Part shown: positions 1 to 14,864 of the stretch, piece after piece
Numbering within the stretch: the stretch's first letter is position 1
Layout: every line of letters begins with the position of its first letter
Assembly: GCA_026874595.1 (NCBI GenBank)
Contig: CM049307.1
Coordinates: forward strand, 34,450,862 to 34,514,861
Length of the DNA stretch: 64,000 bases
From: Sipunculus nudus
Taxonomy: Eukaryota > Annelida > Sipuncula > Golfingiida > Sipunculidae
Direction of reading: 5' to 3'
The notes under the pieces: generated by a model
What the model saw: the letters and a program-made list of their open reading frames with translations, nothing else
What the model was told of the DNA's origin: nothing
Databases searched by the model: none
Translations under genes and position numbers: made by a program

Positions 1-270
1 AGGCAGTCCTGAAGTGTGAAAATAGGATTTTAATAAAAAATTGAGGTTTTTCCTTAATTTCTCAAAGGAACGAAGTCGCAAAGACCCAGTTTTCGGCTTG
101 GTAGGAGATCTTGGGGACATCTAACATTATGTTGAATTTTGGATTCCTAGGTCTTACGGTTTCAAAACGTGCCACATCTACGGACAGACAGACGGAGGGA
201 CAGACGGACGGACGACGAACAATGGACCACGACTATAGCTCAGATGACTTATAGTCAGCTGAGCTAAAAA
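1..270. mobile_element. Family A element, 3' end with terminal hairpin (cut by window edge)
   Basis: The tail matches those at 29.3 and 50.8 kb: a GACGGACAGACGGACG-type run, then ATGGACNAC, then a hairpin at 236-266, arms TAGCTCAGATGACT and AGTCAGCTGAGCTA with one mismatch and loop TAT, then CTAAAAA. The 5' part lies outside the window. No coding capacity is seen. Confidence 0.7.
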
Positions 271-3200
271 ACCGGAAAAATTACTCAAAATTACATGTAT
301 ATTAAACATTATTTATTTTCATATCGCCTATGTCACTGCGGGGATAATAACCTTTAAAATGATGTATGGCACAATATTGTACACAACGCGGTTTTAGAGA
401 ACACTGCGAACAAACGTGAACCGAATTCCTTTTATAAGTATTAGATGGTCATGTATTCTATACATTTCCATTTTGTTTTTTTTTTCATTTAAATTTATTT
501 TTAAATTTTATTTTAAAACAAATTAATTGTCATCAGTAAATCCAATGTTTATTTTTCATTTAATTTAAATTGAAAATATTATTACACATATGGTTATAGT
601 TCATTCTTAACATAATTTTCTTCCTTATTTTTCCCCAAGTCCACTGAAGTCTTTAAGCATTTAATAATTACTAGCCTCTTTATTAAAGCAGTAAAAATGA
701 ATTTATTCCAAATGCTCTGTGTTTAATCAATGCTTTTGCCAATGAACAGCCTCAGGTTCCACAGATGGTGTAAATATTATAAAAATAAACCTGATATTAT
801 AATGAATAGACAATATTTGTTTTTGCATGATAAGTCTGTTGAACTAGCTGGAGACCATTAAGAGTACACATGGATGGCCTCCTGAGCCCCATACAGGTAG
901 ACATGCCTGTTCCCAGCCAGGTGAACCAAGTGAATCACAACATTCACCTGGTCCTCAGGCTTAGATGTAAAAATGGTCTACTTCGCACCTGTTTATAAAT
1001 ATAGCTGGTCCACAGAGGTACACCTCCTGGGATCACTACCCCCCCCCCCCCCCCCCACAAACACTCACACCTCCATGTGTAACCCAGCTCTTACCCTTGT
1101 AATTTGTCAAAACAAATAATGTAAGGCAATATAACTTACCGAGTAAACCCAATGTTTATAATAATTATATCAACTGAGCTGACATCAGATCATCATTAAA
1201 CAAAACATTAATGTAAATGTATTTATTTTATGTAGTGTTAAATTTTAACACATATTAGCCTTCATTTGCACTTCACAATTTAGAGCTGAAACACATCTTA
1301 CTTAAATATGTTAATTTTGTTAACTACTCCACCATAGACCAGTCTGTAGCTATACCTCATTGTTTTAAAGCTAAATTTTGATGCAAGTTATGTATATGAA
1401 CACAAGTGACCTAGGACCCATGATGCTCAGATGTATGTGTGTAGTATGTATGTAGTATTAAGGCACTTTGTATTTTTTTAAACATTTCTAAATACCTGTT
1501 TAAAAAGGGGAAATAGGGCCATGGACTGTAGTGGGTAATATATTTTTTAATCTTCCTGACAAGCAAGCTTTATTACTGTGTATTCCGTACGAGGATAGGA
1601 TTTGTTTATATAGTGAAAATAATGCATCCCTAAAACAACCTAAGAGTTTTGTAGGAGTTGAGCAATTAGTCCAAACAGTAGATCCACCTGGGATAGATAT
1701 AATAAGGACAGGGGTAACCTTATCACTACTGTACAGTGTACACTTATGATAGGTACAGCTGGAACTACTGATGATTGAAAGTAGAGGAGTTTATTACTTG
1801 TGACCATCAACATATATATAAAGGCATAGCAGTGAGATACAAGGCTTAACTGATGTTCAGCCTGAACAGAACAAATCAACTACTAGGTTAATATCTTGGA
1901 TCTATATATAGGGAATGGGGTATATATTAACATTTAACTGGTCCCCCTGAACATATGAGGTAAAGTACCCCTTGCCCTCTACGACTGTAGGTAAATATAT
2001 TTACTTGCTACTAGTTCAGCAAATGTACTTAAGTGTGTATTGGTTCAATGACAGTGAATGTTTGCCAGTTTCTGTATTATACACACATATGCAGGGTCTT
2101 ATATCATGGCTGAATACCTAGACTACTCAGATAGTCTGCCCATGTCCACTGGCCTTCATTGTAAAGGTGTATTACCTACAGGTGTGCACATGCATTAAGA
2201 CACATAATGGTCACCAGTTTGTTATTATCTTTAACCTCATCACCTATTAATATATCTAGCTACCAGTATGTATGTTTGACTGGACATATTTGTCCATTCC
2301 TCAGGTCAAGGAAAAGGTCATTATTTTTGTAAAGTGTTGGCTGCTAAGGCTGGTGTGATTAATAAGACAACTCAATTCACAGAACTTTGTATTTTCTTGT
2401 GATCTTAATAAACACATGACTAAGTTATACCATAAACCATGTTATGCATACACAAATCAGAGTATGGCAGAAACTAAATCATCTCATTTATTTTACAGAG
2501 ACATATAAAATATTTTCAGGTTAAACTACTACAAGCATATATGAGTGTTGAATTTTACAGTAGAAAAGGCCAATTATAACTCTAAATAGTCTAATATACT
2601 GGTTGACATACTAGGAAACAGGGAAATTAGCAATAGTATCTGTACACCAAATAGCATGTTATGTAATTTTTTTCTTGTAGTTTTATTGCTGATGAAGTCA
2701 CTTAATTGTCTCTATACCAGAGTTTAAGGATACCCATTCAAAACCTTTTAACAGATTTAAGGACCTTTTAAGGACTTTCAAGGACAATATCACTCAGATT
2801 TCATGGACCAATCTTCGTATTATAGTCATAACATTTCTGATCAATGACAATGATTGCCCCTAATAAAATGTGTTCATGCAGAAGACTGATGCTGTTTTTT
2901 AGTCTGCTAATTTCATGAAGTTAACCAAGATCACTGGAGACAGTCACATGACTACACTTTGGGACTGGAACAGCAGATAATTTGGTAGAAACAACAGGGA
3001 TTGAGACTCCACCAAGAAGCCATGCAGTATGACTTGTCACTGTTCAAATGACAGAGTTACACAAATGATAAATTTTAAGGAATATTATTGACTCCAGGTA
3101 CTTTTCTAAAAATCTAAGGATATCTATGTACTGTACTTCAATTTTGCAGAACTTTTTTAGCTTTTGGGACTTTCATAGTTTTTAAGGACCCACATGAACC

Positions 3201-3645
3201 CTGAGTTCATTGAAGCAAACTTGAACCAGGTGGGGTATTAAAAATGAGCTTTTTCCTGTGGCTTATGCTGATGAAGTCATTCGGATCTGTCTCAGGAGCT
3301 GAGGAAGCTTTTACAGTGCTGAGGATGATCTGGAGATGAAGCATGATCAGAATGCATGGTCAGAACTGTCTGGTCTCAACAGTCATAAATAAGTCTGTCC
3401 CACGGTGCACTGTTTGGAGGACTGGCGATGGATGAATGTCTGACGGACCGACAATCACCTGATCTATATACCAAATCACCGACACTGCCTCCCAACTGTA
3501 GTTTTTATCAGCACCACAGATCAGAACAAAAGCTGGGTCAGAGCAGTAGCATACTTTTTTTTAATGAATGATATTATTCATCATGTATAATTTACCCTCA
3601 CTAAACTGGGAAGAGGTTATAAATATTTTCTTCTACATTTGTCTC

Positions 3646-3676
<31 letters not shown>

Positions 3677-5475
3677 GAGTAAGAGAAATCATCGGTGGAT
3701 TTCAATAAAAGGAAGAACTGAACATATAAAGGAGTTGATCTACTTTCAGGATGCAAAAGTGTTTCTTGTTATGTTTGTACATCTGTTTCAAAGCAAGTTA
3801 ACTAATGTTGCTGACACCCAGTTGAGGGAATTGGTAGAATAAAAGACTGGAATAGCTGATGTCTGAGAGTGACAGGAGAACTATGAGAGATTTTATGGGC
3901 AAAATGACCCAACTGTTATATATATTTCCAACTTTAACATTTAAAGGACATTGCTAGTGTTTCAGATTTCCAGAAGGTCCATACCTTAGCTGAGATCACA
4001 TACTGAGACACCAAGTTTTTACCATGGAGGTAATATCCATTACATTATATTTATATATAGTCACACAGGGTGTTGTCATTTACATTTTAGGTTCCCTGTA
4101 TATCAGGCAGATTTCTATCACAGAGCATATATCTGTAGTCAAGAGTATCAGCTGTATCAACAGAACAATACCTGCAGTGTAAGCAGGCAACGTCATGACC
4201 ACAGATGTCTTGTATCATGCTAGCAATCCATTATATAAAATGACACCTGTAGCTTAGCAAATATATATACCTAATTTGAGCATTTCTGCCATTTACATCT
4301 ACTGAATAAACCAATGGAAAAGTTTATTCAGTTATGAAATCTTTATTGATTGCAGTGTTCCATATGAGAAATATTATAATCAACAGTGTATTTAAAATGC
4401 TACTTAGAAAGTAGGGTATCATTTAAACCATGATGATATGCAGGACACTTTAACCTTACTGGTCCTGTACTGCTGGTTTACTCAGTAGTCCTCCCTATCA
4501 CAATAAGTGTTGACTGAACCGTAAGAGACACTATTTTTCTTAATGATTATGTGCAACATATATGTTACTGTGATGTCACACAGGCATCAATCAGCCTTTA
4601 GAAAAATCTGTCAGTCAACAGAGAAGGTTCATCATTTAAATACTACAGCCTTCATAAAAAAACGCAACTATGAATATCTTTAAATACACAAAGAGAAGTA
4701 TACACAGATATAGGTTTGCCTATTTTTATATCTACCTGCAATAATTGACTTGTTATTCAACTAGTGACAATATTATAATAAACTGACACACTGAGTGACT
4801 TATAGACAGGTCTTATTACAATGATCTGAATACTCTAGCTATCTAAACAAACATTTAGATATTGAAGGTGAAGGAGACCTACTGTTTAGGTAGGATGGAA
4901 CTGTTGAACGTACACAAATACAAGTGGATGTCTCCTCTTACACTTACAGATGCATGGTGTATGTCTGAATATATGTAACAGCATCTAATATGGGAATCAA
5001 GAATTATCATATAATACGTAAAATATATCACATAAAAACATGCCTGCCCATCATAAACCCCTGCCCAAAATTGATTGGGAAACAAAATCCTTGTTGGCCA
5101 CTAACTATATTCACATACTGTCCTAAAATAACACTACACCTGAGACAATTGCCTGTGGTTGGTTACTGACTGATGTTTCCCACAGCCTGCTGTACAAAGC
5201 ATGTTGTTAATCCCCCTTTGCATGTTACAACTGTCTGTTATTTCTTGCAGAATTTTCCATGATTCTGAAAAAAACACCAATGGTTTAGCTATTTCATAAT
5301 ATTTTATAAACATTTACATTTCAATTTCTGTAACTTATACAAATCCCATACATGCAGCCAATTCCTGCAAATTCACTGTCAGAAACTCATGATATGACCC
5401 TCACATGACCATATTCTATACATACCAGTGTATATATTAACACTGCATTGGTTGTACCTATAAATATCATTCATG
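271..5475. other. Gene-free AT-rich stretch, presumed slo intron 1
   Basis: No coding exon, RNA gene or long repeat recognised on either strand. It contains a C-run at 1039-1056 and a short GTCT repeat at about 3643-3676. Short open frames here have no coding character. GACCTAGGACCCATGATGCTCAG near 1410 resembles the 5' motif of family A (25247-25275) and may be a relic. Confidence 0.6.
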
Positions 5476-7456
5476 TGAGACCTGCTCAACCAAATGATGA
5501 CCATATTATGTGTGGCATTCTCAACCCACTCAGGATCAAATCATGTCAGGTCTGTTCAATCAAATCATGATCACATCATGTCAGGCCAGCTGAACTCACT
5601 CATGATCACGTCATGTCAGGCCTACTCAACCCACTCATGATCACATCATGTCAGGTCTGCTCAACTCACTCATGATCACATCATGTCAGGACTGTTTAAC
5701 CCAACTATGATAACATCATGTATAGGGGACTGCTCAACCCACTCATGATCACATCATGTCAGGCAGGCTAAACCCACTTATGATCACATCAAATCAGGCC
5801 TGCTCAACTCACTCATGATCACAAAACATCAGGCCTGTTCAACCCACAACTGATCACATCATGTCAGGCCTGCTCAACTCACTTATGATTGCATTATGTC
5901 AGGCCTGCTCAACCTACTCATGACCACATCATGTCAGACCTGTTCAACCTACTCATGACCACATCATGTCAGACCTGTTCAACCTACTCATGACCACATC
6001 ATGTCAGGCCTGCTCAACCTACTCATGACCACATCATGTCAGGCCTGCTCAACCCATTCAAGATCACATCGTGTCAGGCCTGCTCAACCCAATCATGATA
6101 ACATCATGTATAGGGGCCTGCTCAACCAACTCATGATCACATCATGTCAGGCCTGCTAAACCTGCTTATGATCACATTATGTCTGCTCAACTCACTCATG
6201 ATAACATCATATCAGGCCTGCTCAACCCACTCATGATCACATCATATCAGGCCTGTTCAATCCACTCGTGATCATATTATGTCAGGCCTGCTCAAACCAA
6301 TCATGATTACATTATGTCAGGCCTGCTAAACCTACTCATGATCACATCATGTCAGGCCTGCTCAACCCAATCATGAACACATCATATCAGGCCTGCTCAA
6401 ACCACTTATGATCACATCATGTCAGGCCTGCTCAACCCAATCATGTTCACATAATGAGGCCTGCTCAACCAACTCATTATCACATCATGTTTGGCATGCT
6501 CAACCCAATCATGATCACATTAGGAGGCCTGATCAACCCATTCATGATCACATCATGTCAGGCCTGCTCATCTCACTCATGATCACATCATGTCAGGTCT
6601 GCTCAACCCACTCATGATCACATCATGTCAGGCCTGCTCAACCCAATCATGTTCACATTATGAGGCCTGCTCAACCATCTCATTATCACATCATGTTTGG
6701 CATGCTCAACCCAATCATGATCACATTAAGAGGCCTGATCAACCTATTCATGATCACATCATGTCAGGCCTGCTCATCTCACTCATGATCACATCATGTC
6801 AGTCCTTCTGATCTCATTCATGATCACATCATGTCAGGCCTGCTCATCCCACTCATGATCACATCATGTCAGGCCTCCTCAACCAAATCATGATAACATC
6901 ATGTATAGGGGCCTGTTCAACCCACTCATGATCACATCATGTCAGGCCTGCTAACCCTAATCATGATCACATCACATCAGGCCTGCTCAACTCACTCATG
7001 ATCACATGTATATGGGCCTGCTCAACTCACTCATGATCACATTTTGTCAGGCTTGCTCAACCCACTCATGATCACATTATGTCAGGCCAGCTTAACCAAC
7101 TCATGGTCACATCATGACAGGCATACTCAACCCACTCATGATCACATAATGTCAGGCCTGCTTAACTCACTCATGATAACATCATATCAGGCCTGCTTAA
7201 CCCACTCATGATCACATCATATCAGGCCTACTCAATCCAATCATGATCACATCATATTAGGCCTGCTCAACCCACTCATGATCACATCATGTCAGGCCTG
7301 CTCAACTCACTCATGATCACATTGTGTCAGGCCTGATCAACTCACTCATGATCACATCATGTCAGGCCTGCTCAACTCACTCATGATCACATTGTGTCAG
7401 GCCTGCTCAACTCACTCATGATCACATCATGTCAGGCCTGCTCAACCTATTCATGA
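5476..7456. repeat. Minisatellite, 35-bp unit, roughly 55 copies
   Basis: The unit is CCTGCTCAACCCACTCATGA plus TCACATCATGTCAGG, with copies of about 28-40 bases and substitutions throughout. Each unit holds the inverted repeat CATGAT-CAC-ATCATG. A block of about six units near 6419-6626 is repeated at about 6627-6834, so larger blocks have duplicated. Open frames running along it are a by-product of the repeat. Confidence 0.95.
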
Positions 7457-10400
7457 TTAGTGATCCTGGGAAATATATTCTCCATAACAGAGTAATAATG
7501 CTCTATGAACCATTTTCTGAAATCAATGTGCACAGAAATCATTTTTCATATATTCTAAAATATTATTGTGTTATAATATAAGGGATATTGTCACTGGGAC
7601 CATGAAAACCATTACAGAATTAGTGAAAGAATTATTAGCAGTTTACATATATATAACTGTTATATATTTGGCTGGAAACTGTACTCATATATTGACAACT
7701 GTTCAATGTAACAATCAGTGGATAATATGGGTATGATTATTTATGTAACATATTTATGATTGCTTTGATGAAGAACATCCTAGTAACATTAATTCTGGTT
7801 TAATGTCACAAGTGGACATGTACATCACATAAAACTATAATAAAGTCAGTGCCAGCTGGGGACAGTGGACATTGAATCTGCCTGTAACCTGGTCACCTGA
7901 CCAAACATACACTAGCTTTAACGTGCATCTAACTGGTTCATAACATCATGTGTATAATTATATGTACAAAAAGTGACTATTTACTTGCATTATTTCTAAG
8001 TACAAACACAGACCTTTTACCTACATAACTTCCACTGATAAAGCACATGTATAAGCTGCTGTTAACATCTGTCATATGCTGTGCATATAATAATTTATTT
8101 AACAAATATATGATCTGTAAATTGCCACTTCACAGATTTTTTTTTAATTCTATAGAATGAACTCTCTGTAACAGAGGAAGGTGAATAGTTGGAGGTCAAC
8201 TACTGTAAATGTATGAACTTGGTAGATAAATGTTCAGTTTATCTACACTGTAGATAGGCTTACAGGCTGAGATATTATTATCTCTCAATGAACTTATCAT
8301 CAAGATAAAAGTCCTTTTGGTTATACCAATTTTTTTGGTGGAGCACTTGGCCACCTTCTGAAATTACCTCACCTATTCTCTAGTTTCCAATCACCAAACC
8401 TTTTCCATCTTTCTTTAATACTACTTTCACTAAGTGTACTATGGGACAGTCGTAAAGCATTTTTTTTTGTTTTTCAAATAATGAACATAGATGTCACATA
8501 TTATAAGTATACTACATTTTGTATATATTTCTGTTGATAAGATTTAAAGGATGAAACCAAGCTAGCAAATAAGCTGTTTATTTTTCATATATCCATGTTT
8601 TTAAACGTGTGGGGGGGGGGGGCAAAAGATAATCCAGAGGATATTCAACAAGGACATCTGGTGGCAATTCAGATTAATCAGAGTATTGTAACTAGTGTCT
8701 TTTCAACTTCAGCACATATGCAATCAACCACCTTCAGTTTCATGGTGTTTCTGTTTGTCAACATGGCCACATGTACTGAGTGAACTGCTTGTAGATAAAC
8801 AAGGTCATACATCCACTACAGAGGCATTATAAGAACCTTTCTTCACAGGAAATACCTACAGTTTATTTAAATTAGGGGTGTAACAATGCATGGATTCTTC
8901 AATGCATTTAATTGCAAGCCCTCAATTAAATTTGTAATCGATTATAATTATATACCTCTGAATTGATTCATTTTGATTGATTTTTTTTTTTTGCATGTAC
9001 CATCCCGAAATCCTATGTGAGCTTTCAAATCTGACAGAGCAATTCGCAGTGACAAAGCTCTTTACCATGTATGTGTCCAAAATCTACTTTAAACATTCGC
9101 TGGTGGACCATTTCACTTGCATAGAAACACATTTGGCAGGGACAACCACAGGGAGAGCTTCATTTTTTTCTTTTATTTACTAAAATTAACTAACATCCAA
9201 TTTGCTAAAATTGCTTTTATTTTTTTTTTTAATTTTGAGATTGACTACTAAAATAAGAATCGAATAAAAAAATCAAAGGTAAAGAATCAATGATTGGATC
9301 GATTATAAGAGCCCTCTCACAAGGCCCTCACATTACACTATATACTCATTATATGCTAGATAACACATAAATTCTACATATAATAACAGGTAAATAGCTG
9401 GCTTTAAATTTAGACCAATTAAAGATAAAGAGTATTTTAAGCCTTTATTATTAAGGATATTAAGTAGATAAAGGTAGGTATCTAGAGCCTGCATGGCAAA
9501 TTTGCCACAGTAACCCACGTGAGAAGATGGAAGCTTGTGATGACCTGAACTTGAGCAGATCATCTGATCTGATTACAGTTATGAAAAGTAAGATATTCAG
9601 TGACAGATCAGACATCATCTGTAAAGCAGAAATTTACATGGCTGGGTCAGCCGCCCAAAGCTACTGGATAATTCCATCTCCCACCGGTTGATAAACAAGG
9701 GAGCCTTTGCTGCCAATGCTAGAAGCAACCCGGCCAATAAAGTGCTTCCAGCCTCAGGCCACAGTTACTTACAGGAAACCTAACATATGTTACCATGGTT
9801 ACCTGTTTATTGGCAGAGGGGAAACTGCACAGAATACAGTGACATAGCTAAAGACATTCAACTCACTTTCAACGTCTCGCTAAGTCTGCTTCCACAAAAT
9901 AAAATCTGTCCTCTCAACTAGCTTGTACTTCATCAGAACACTTCGTGCAGACTGGACATAAGACCACTGCAGCCATTTTCATTTGTCCTCAGGGAGGTGC
10001 ACTTGAGACAGACAAACCCGATCAGTTGTCAAGTCCAAAGCAGAACATCTATCTGTTCCTATATTCTGCTGTTAAAGCACTGTGTTCAGTTATGTGTGCA
10101 GTGCTCAGTAAAATCATGACAAATCATGACCCTGTCTACAACTCTAAATATACTGATAAACAATAATTTTATTTTATCAGGCAATTTATCTTCAACCCAA
10201 ATGAACAATGACAGTTTCTTCTGCAATGAAAACTGATAAGCTTACCAAGAACAGAGCAGAGAACATAGTGCTTTTTATAAATAAAGGAATCCTGTGTATA
10301 TGGATCATTTGAAAAACAAACTCATATATATTAATATGACATGTTTCAGGGCTTGACCTTTTTCCACTGGAAGTTACATTGAGACATTTAACTGAGCCTT

Positions 10401-13030
10401 CAGTTTTAGACTCACCTGTCATTTATCCAGTCTCACTCTCATTAGGTAAATCAATGATGAACACTGGCTGAAACACGGACTAACTAGGCCCAATCAATAC
10501 CAAACAGATAATGGTAAACTGGTAATATTATACATGTGATATAATTGGGTCCATTAACAACTACACTGGGTATTTATACTCCCTGAGGCTGATAAAAGAC
10601 AAAGAATTCATCAATTTTTTAATAGGTTTCAACCAATGCAGTACAGAGGAAATCATAAACATGATGATTTTCTAGCCAGTTAAATTATGATACAATATAT
10701 AGTTTAACATAACTTAATTACAAGTCTCCACCTCTTAATTAAAGTAAAATATCCACCAGTACAAGTATCTTAATGACTGGCCAGGCTTATTTAAAAAGGA
10801 CATTGTGAAACTGTTACATTTTTGTATATTAATTAGTAGAGATTCATATCTCTGTGTTTAATTTCACTGAAAACAAATTTGGGCACGATATATGATTGAT
10901 AATATTTCTTCTTTCCACCAGACTCCAAGTAAGAAATCAGAGTGACATCAACAGTAAATTGACATGCACATGGACAGACATGTACTGCCCTTAAAAAGAT
11001 GAAACCTTTGTAAGATGGGTATTTAAAAAGACCATTTGTAGAAAATATCATTCAAAACAGATAAGTTGATTAGCATGATGACATGAATGTAGTTTGACTG
11101 AAGCGGAACATTTCTTTTCTATGGTACCATGCAAATTATATGATTGATGAAACAAAAAGTTTTAAAAAATGTGACATGACTGGTACCTGAAAGTCCCTAT
11201 ATTATTACTAACATTATTGCATATATAACATCTTTTAGCAGCTCATGCCACCAATCTAAACAAAATGGACAAACTGATTCTAAATCAAAACACAAAGCAA
11301 ATTTTAAGTCTGTCTACCTGTAATTTTTAGTTATCAAGATACTGCATGTTATTTAAACAAGTTTTTGTATGAATTTAATTGTCACTAGCCTATTATAATT
11401 AAATGTATTTTGTTTGTGATTTTTTTAAATGGTTGGGTTGTTTTTATCCAAATTTGCATGATGAAAGGGATACATGAAGAACAAGTTTTATATTTCATTA
11501 TTCCAAACACAACATTTGCTCTTGAACACTAAAAAAATCTGTCAACTCTCAGACATGTTTTCCCCACAATTAAGTATACAGTTACAGTGCTTGGTGACAG
11601 ATATTATCATGCAATGTGATTGCTTTACGTGACAATAATACTGCTAATACAGTCTGTCTGCTGTGCTTTCTCATCACACTTATTTAAATTTACCCATGCA
11701 TGAACCTAAAACAATCTTCTGTTCAGCCTGACACTTGGAATGTTGTACTAGCTTGTTGTACAAGCAAAGAGCTCCTGTACTAGTTCTTAAAAAAAATATT
11801 ACACATTTCAAACACTGAAAGAATCCAATTACGTGGCACCATTAACATTAACAGTGAGTTTTCTGTCAAACTACTTGTATAAGAAACTTTTAATGTCAAC
11901 ACTCTAACTACAACATTGCTTGTACGACACCATTTCATACAAAACAAATGTTCCATAAAATTGAAGTTGTCTGCATCCAAATCTATGTGATGGTGACCCT
12001 AATATCACAAAAAGCACTTCTTAGTCAGTGACCTAAATATAAAAAGGAATGTGTTGGCCTGGTAGCTAGACCCATATATAATATCATGCTCCTCTGACCT
12101 TTGACATTTACCAAAATCATCTAGCTATTACACACACCCCTGCTATATCTCTTATGTAAACTTAACATCTCTGCATCATGGTGGTGGGATGTACAAAAAG
12201 TTAATGTAATGAGGCCACTGTTTAACAAAATAATGTTTTACAATTCATTTTGCTTGTTCTAGTATAAGAACCAGATTATTTTTCACAGACACAGAGGGCC
12301 AGTATATAACAAACATGATTAATACTACTCCTGCTATGTAAGGATCCTGGCTTTGAATGTGCATCTCATCATCACAAGCTAACTTCTTGCAGGACAATTA
12401 TACGCCTGGTGTGTCATAACTTTGACCAGTGAGAAGCACACTCTAGCTATTACACATTTTAAATAAAAAGATTGTGTTATTGTTCACCAGTGGTTTCTAT
12501 AGGAATTGAAGGTATCCTAATAAAATCAAACTTCTAATATTCTTTTGAAATCTATATTAAATATGTTTGTAAACACAAAAAACAGTGATATATATGCTCA
12601 AATGAGCTTCCCAATATATTGATTTAAAATGAGATACCAATTTGTTACATCCTATATAATCATCATTGACCAATGATTGGCTTAATTTGAGGGGATTATC
12701 TTATTTCTCCCATATCTACAGTTTGACATGGGTTTACATACAGACTGTGCCCCTGGGCAGCCATCTTGGTGCTGACACGTTAGCATACCTGGGGGCCTCA
12801 CCTGTTGGGTGATGTTTTCTGGCACAGATACAGGGCGGGAAAAATATGTCTCCCAAAGTCAGTGGGTGCATGTGGGCAGGGCAGACGAGGAAGAGGGCAC
12901 AGTAAATCACAGAACATTAACACCTGTCTGTGTATACTCACACTTCCTCATAACCTTGGTCTGTTTGCAAGTCAATTCTCTTCATGCCCTAATGTCTCAG
13001 AAACTGTATAGAACAATTATCACCCAATGA
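7457..13030. other. Gene-free stretch, presumed slo intron 1
   Basis: No exon, RNA gene or clear element is recognised apart from a weak transposon candidate (8872-9330), a G-run (8610-8622) and a CAGGGCTTGA motif at 10347. A moderately GC-rich patch at about 9640-9810, including GTTACCATGGTTAC (9789-9802), stands out from the AT-rich background. Another lies at 12740-12910. Neither codes for anything I recognise. Confidence 0.55.
8872..9330. mobile_element. Possible non-autonomous DNA transposon starting AGGGGTGTAACAATGC
   Basis: The left edge AGGGGTGTAACAATGC resembles hAT-like termini widespread in animals, and the right part has GATCGATTATAAGAGCCCT. Inside, ATCGATT-type words recur. The terminal inverted repeat is poor and no clear target duplication is visible, so this is weak. 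Confidence 0.25.
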
Positions 13031-13034
13031 TTCT

Positions 13035-13243
13035 GTTCCTTGGGTTTGTTTCAATAATATATCTAAAAGTGAGCTGAGCAGTACCATTGTGATGCAATAC
13101 AAATTACCATTGTGACTGACACACACTGGACTTCAGTCATCTGGTTAGGCAGAGTATAAGACCTAATAAAGCGGTATGATCAGGATCCAAACCCTCAACC
13201 TTCCAATCATCAGTCCAAACCATTATGCCATAATGCCCCAGGA
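13035..13243 (-). mobile_element. tRNA-derived SINE-like element
   Basis: On the minus strand there is an RNA polymerase III A-box-like TGGCATAATGG (13220-13230) and a B-box-like GGTTTGGATCC (13183-13193), with a spacing like that of a tRNA gene. The sequence between does not fold as an intact tRNA. A body of about 150 bases without coding capacity follows to about 13035. This is the layout of a tRNA-derived SINE. The 3' limit is uncertain. Confidence 0.5.
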
Positions 13244-14864
13244 CACTGGATGAACAGTGATGCTAATAAATATGTAAAGATGTAACCTATGAGTTAATAT
13301 GATAGAACTAAAAATATTAAGTAAAATACAATAAACTTTGAATATTTTTAGTACCTGTAGTCATTGTTTAAATAAATTTTAATCCACTTGAGATACAGCA
13401 TGTACAAAGTATTTTCAAACAGTATTTGCATAATGTATTGATTTGTACTGATATGTCAATGTATTATCCTGATTCAGCCCTATAGACTTTCCATATGCAG
13501 GGCTTGAAAAAAAAGCTTAACCTGCATGCTGTTATGAGCAAACCTCTCAAGTTTTGCTGAAATTTCAGCACCTGCACCATTGCTTTGGTGCCCTTGAGAG
13601 GCAAAACTTTCTTTTAAGTCCAGTACCCCCTTACCAATGGGCTACTCTGTATCCCAATAGCAGTGTAATACTTACAGTCAGCATAAACAAAAGCTAAGCA
13701 TAATGTAAATTATCTGTGATGCAGCCTGCTGGATCAACTGTGCATGCTAGTCATATCAATAGCTGCCTCCCTGCTCTCCATCTATTGATTACTATGCCTC
13801 AGTAATAACACAGGCTAACACCAATCAACACATAAATACACGCATTTCACACTTGGAATTGTTAATGATCATTACCATTTATTCTGACATTATTTGATAT
13901 CAATCAAAACCATTTCTTTGTGTGAAACAGAACATGGAAATCCATGAATGTTATACAAGTACTGCTGTCCCTTTATTGTCTCCATGACACCCAGTGACCT
14001 CGAGCTGATCAAATCAATATGGAAGTCAGGCATAGAACGTCAGAATGTCATATATACAAATATCATCAGCGCTATGGTGCAGATGGTTTCAGCATTACCC
14101 TGAATAAGCTCTTAATATCATAGAAACCCAAAAGGAAATGGTAAACTTTTACCAGTGAATTGGTTAGGATGCTGGAATACTGATTACAGTAGTTGTAAGG
14201 CATATGATACAACTATGACAATGACACATACTTGTCCATACTGGACTTCAGTGTCTTTAAATAAAGTGGAATTTCCAAATAGACTCTGTCTGTATTATTA
14301 AGGCTAAGGAACAACAAGCCAATACTTAACAAGACTGCATAAAGTATCAATGGTAATAACGACTGCCTCAAAGTGTCAATGGTAGTAAGGTGTCTGTAAT
14401 ACACTGCTGCTCACAAGCAGGGGTTTTCCTGTAGCTAGAAGAATGACAAAGTGTTGAATTACCTGGTATTTCCCATATGGTACAGACAAGGATGTATTTT
14501 TGTAGGAATTTGATGCCTTAATTGCAAAAATTACTGATTTAGCTTAAATAGGATATGAATTAATGAAAAACTTTAGTTAACAAATTTTGTGACCCCTCTA
14601 ACACCTAAAATCCAACATGGCCACCATCACCCATTTATTGATTGAGTTTGACATATTTCGTGCAGTTACTCCAGAAACAGAACCAAGTACCCTTGATAAA
14701 TGAATGAGGTAGTGCTTACATTTATTTTATCTGTATAAAAGCTGATCAATGAGAGCAGGTAATAAATTCTATGAGCTCTGTCACCCCAAGAATTCCAAGA
14801 TGGCTGCCACTGCAATCTTAACATAGAGGTAATTCTATCATTCTGAAACTATTGCATTAAACTG
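13244..14864. other. Gene-free stretch, presumed slo intron 1
   Basis: No gene is recognised. CAGGGCTTGA occurs at 13498, followed by an imperfect hairpin using CCTCTCAAGTTTTGC (about 13540) and CTTGAGAGGCAAAAC (about 13595). From about 14590 words such as CCAACATGGCCACCAT precede element B1. Confidence 0.5.

Noticed and set aside
236-266. Rho-independent terminator or riboswitch reading of the terminal hairpins
   Set aside because: The genome is eukaryotic and the hairpins recur as ends of repeat elements, so a transcription terminator is not a sensible reading.
6408-6811. Overlapping frames of 69 and 73 codons with repetitive His/Ser/Cys-rich peptides
   Set aside because: They lie wholly within the 35-bp minisatellite and reflect its unit, not a gene.
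5476-7456. CRISPR-like array
   Set aside because: Units are contiguous and diverged without unique spacers of uniform length; it is a minisatellite.
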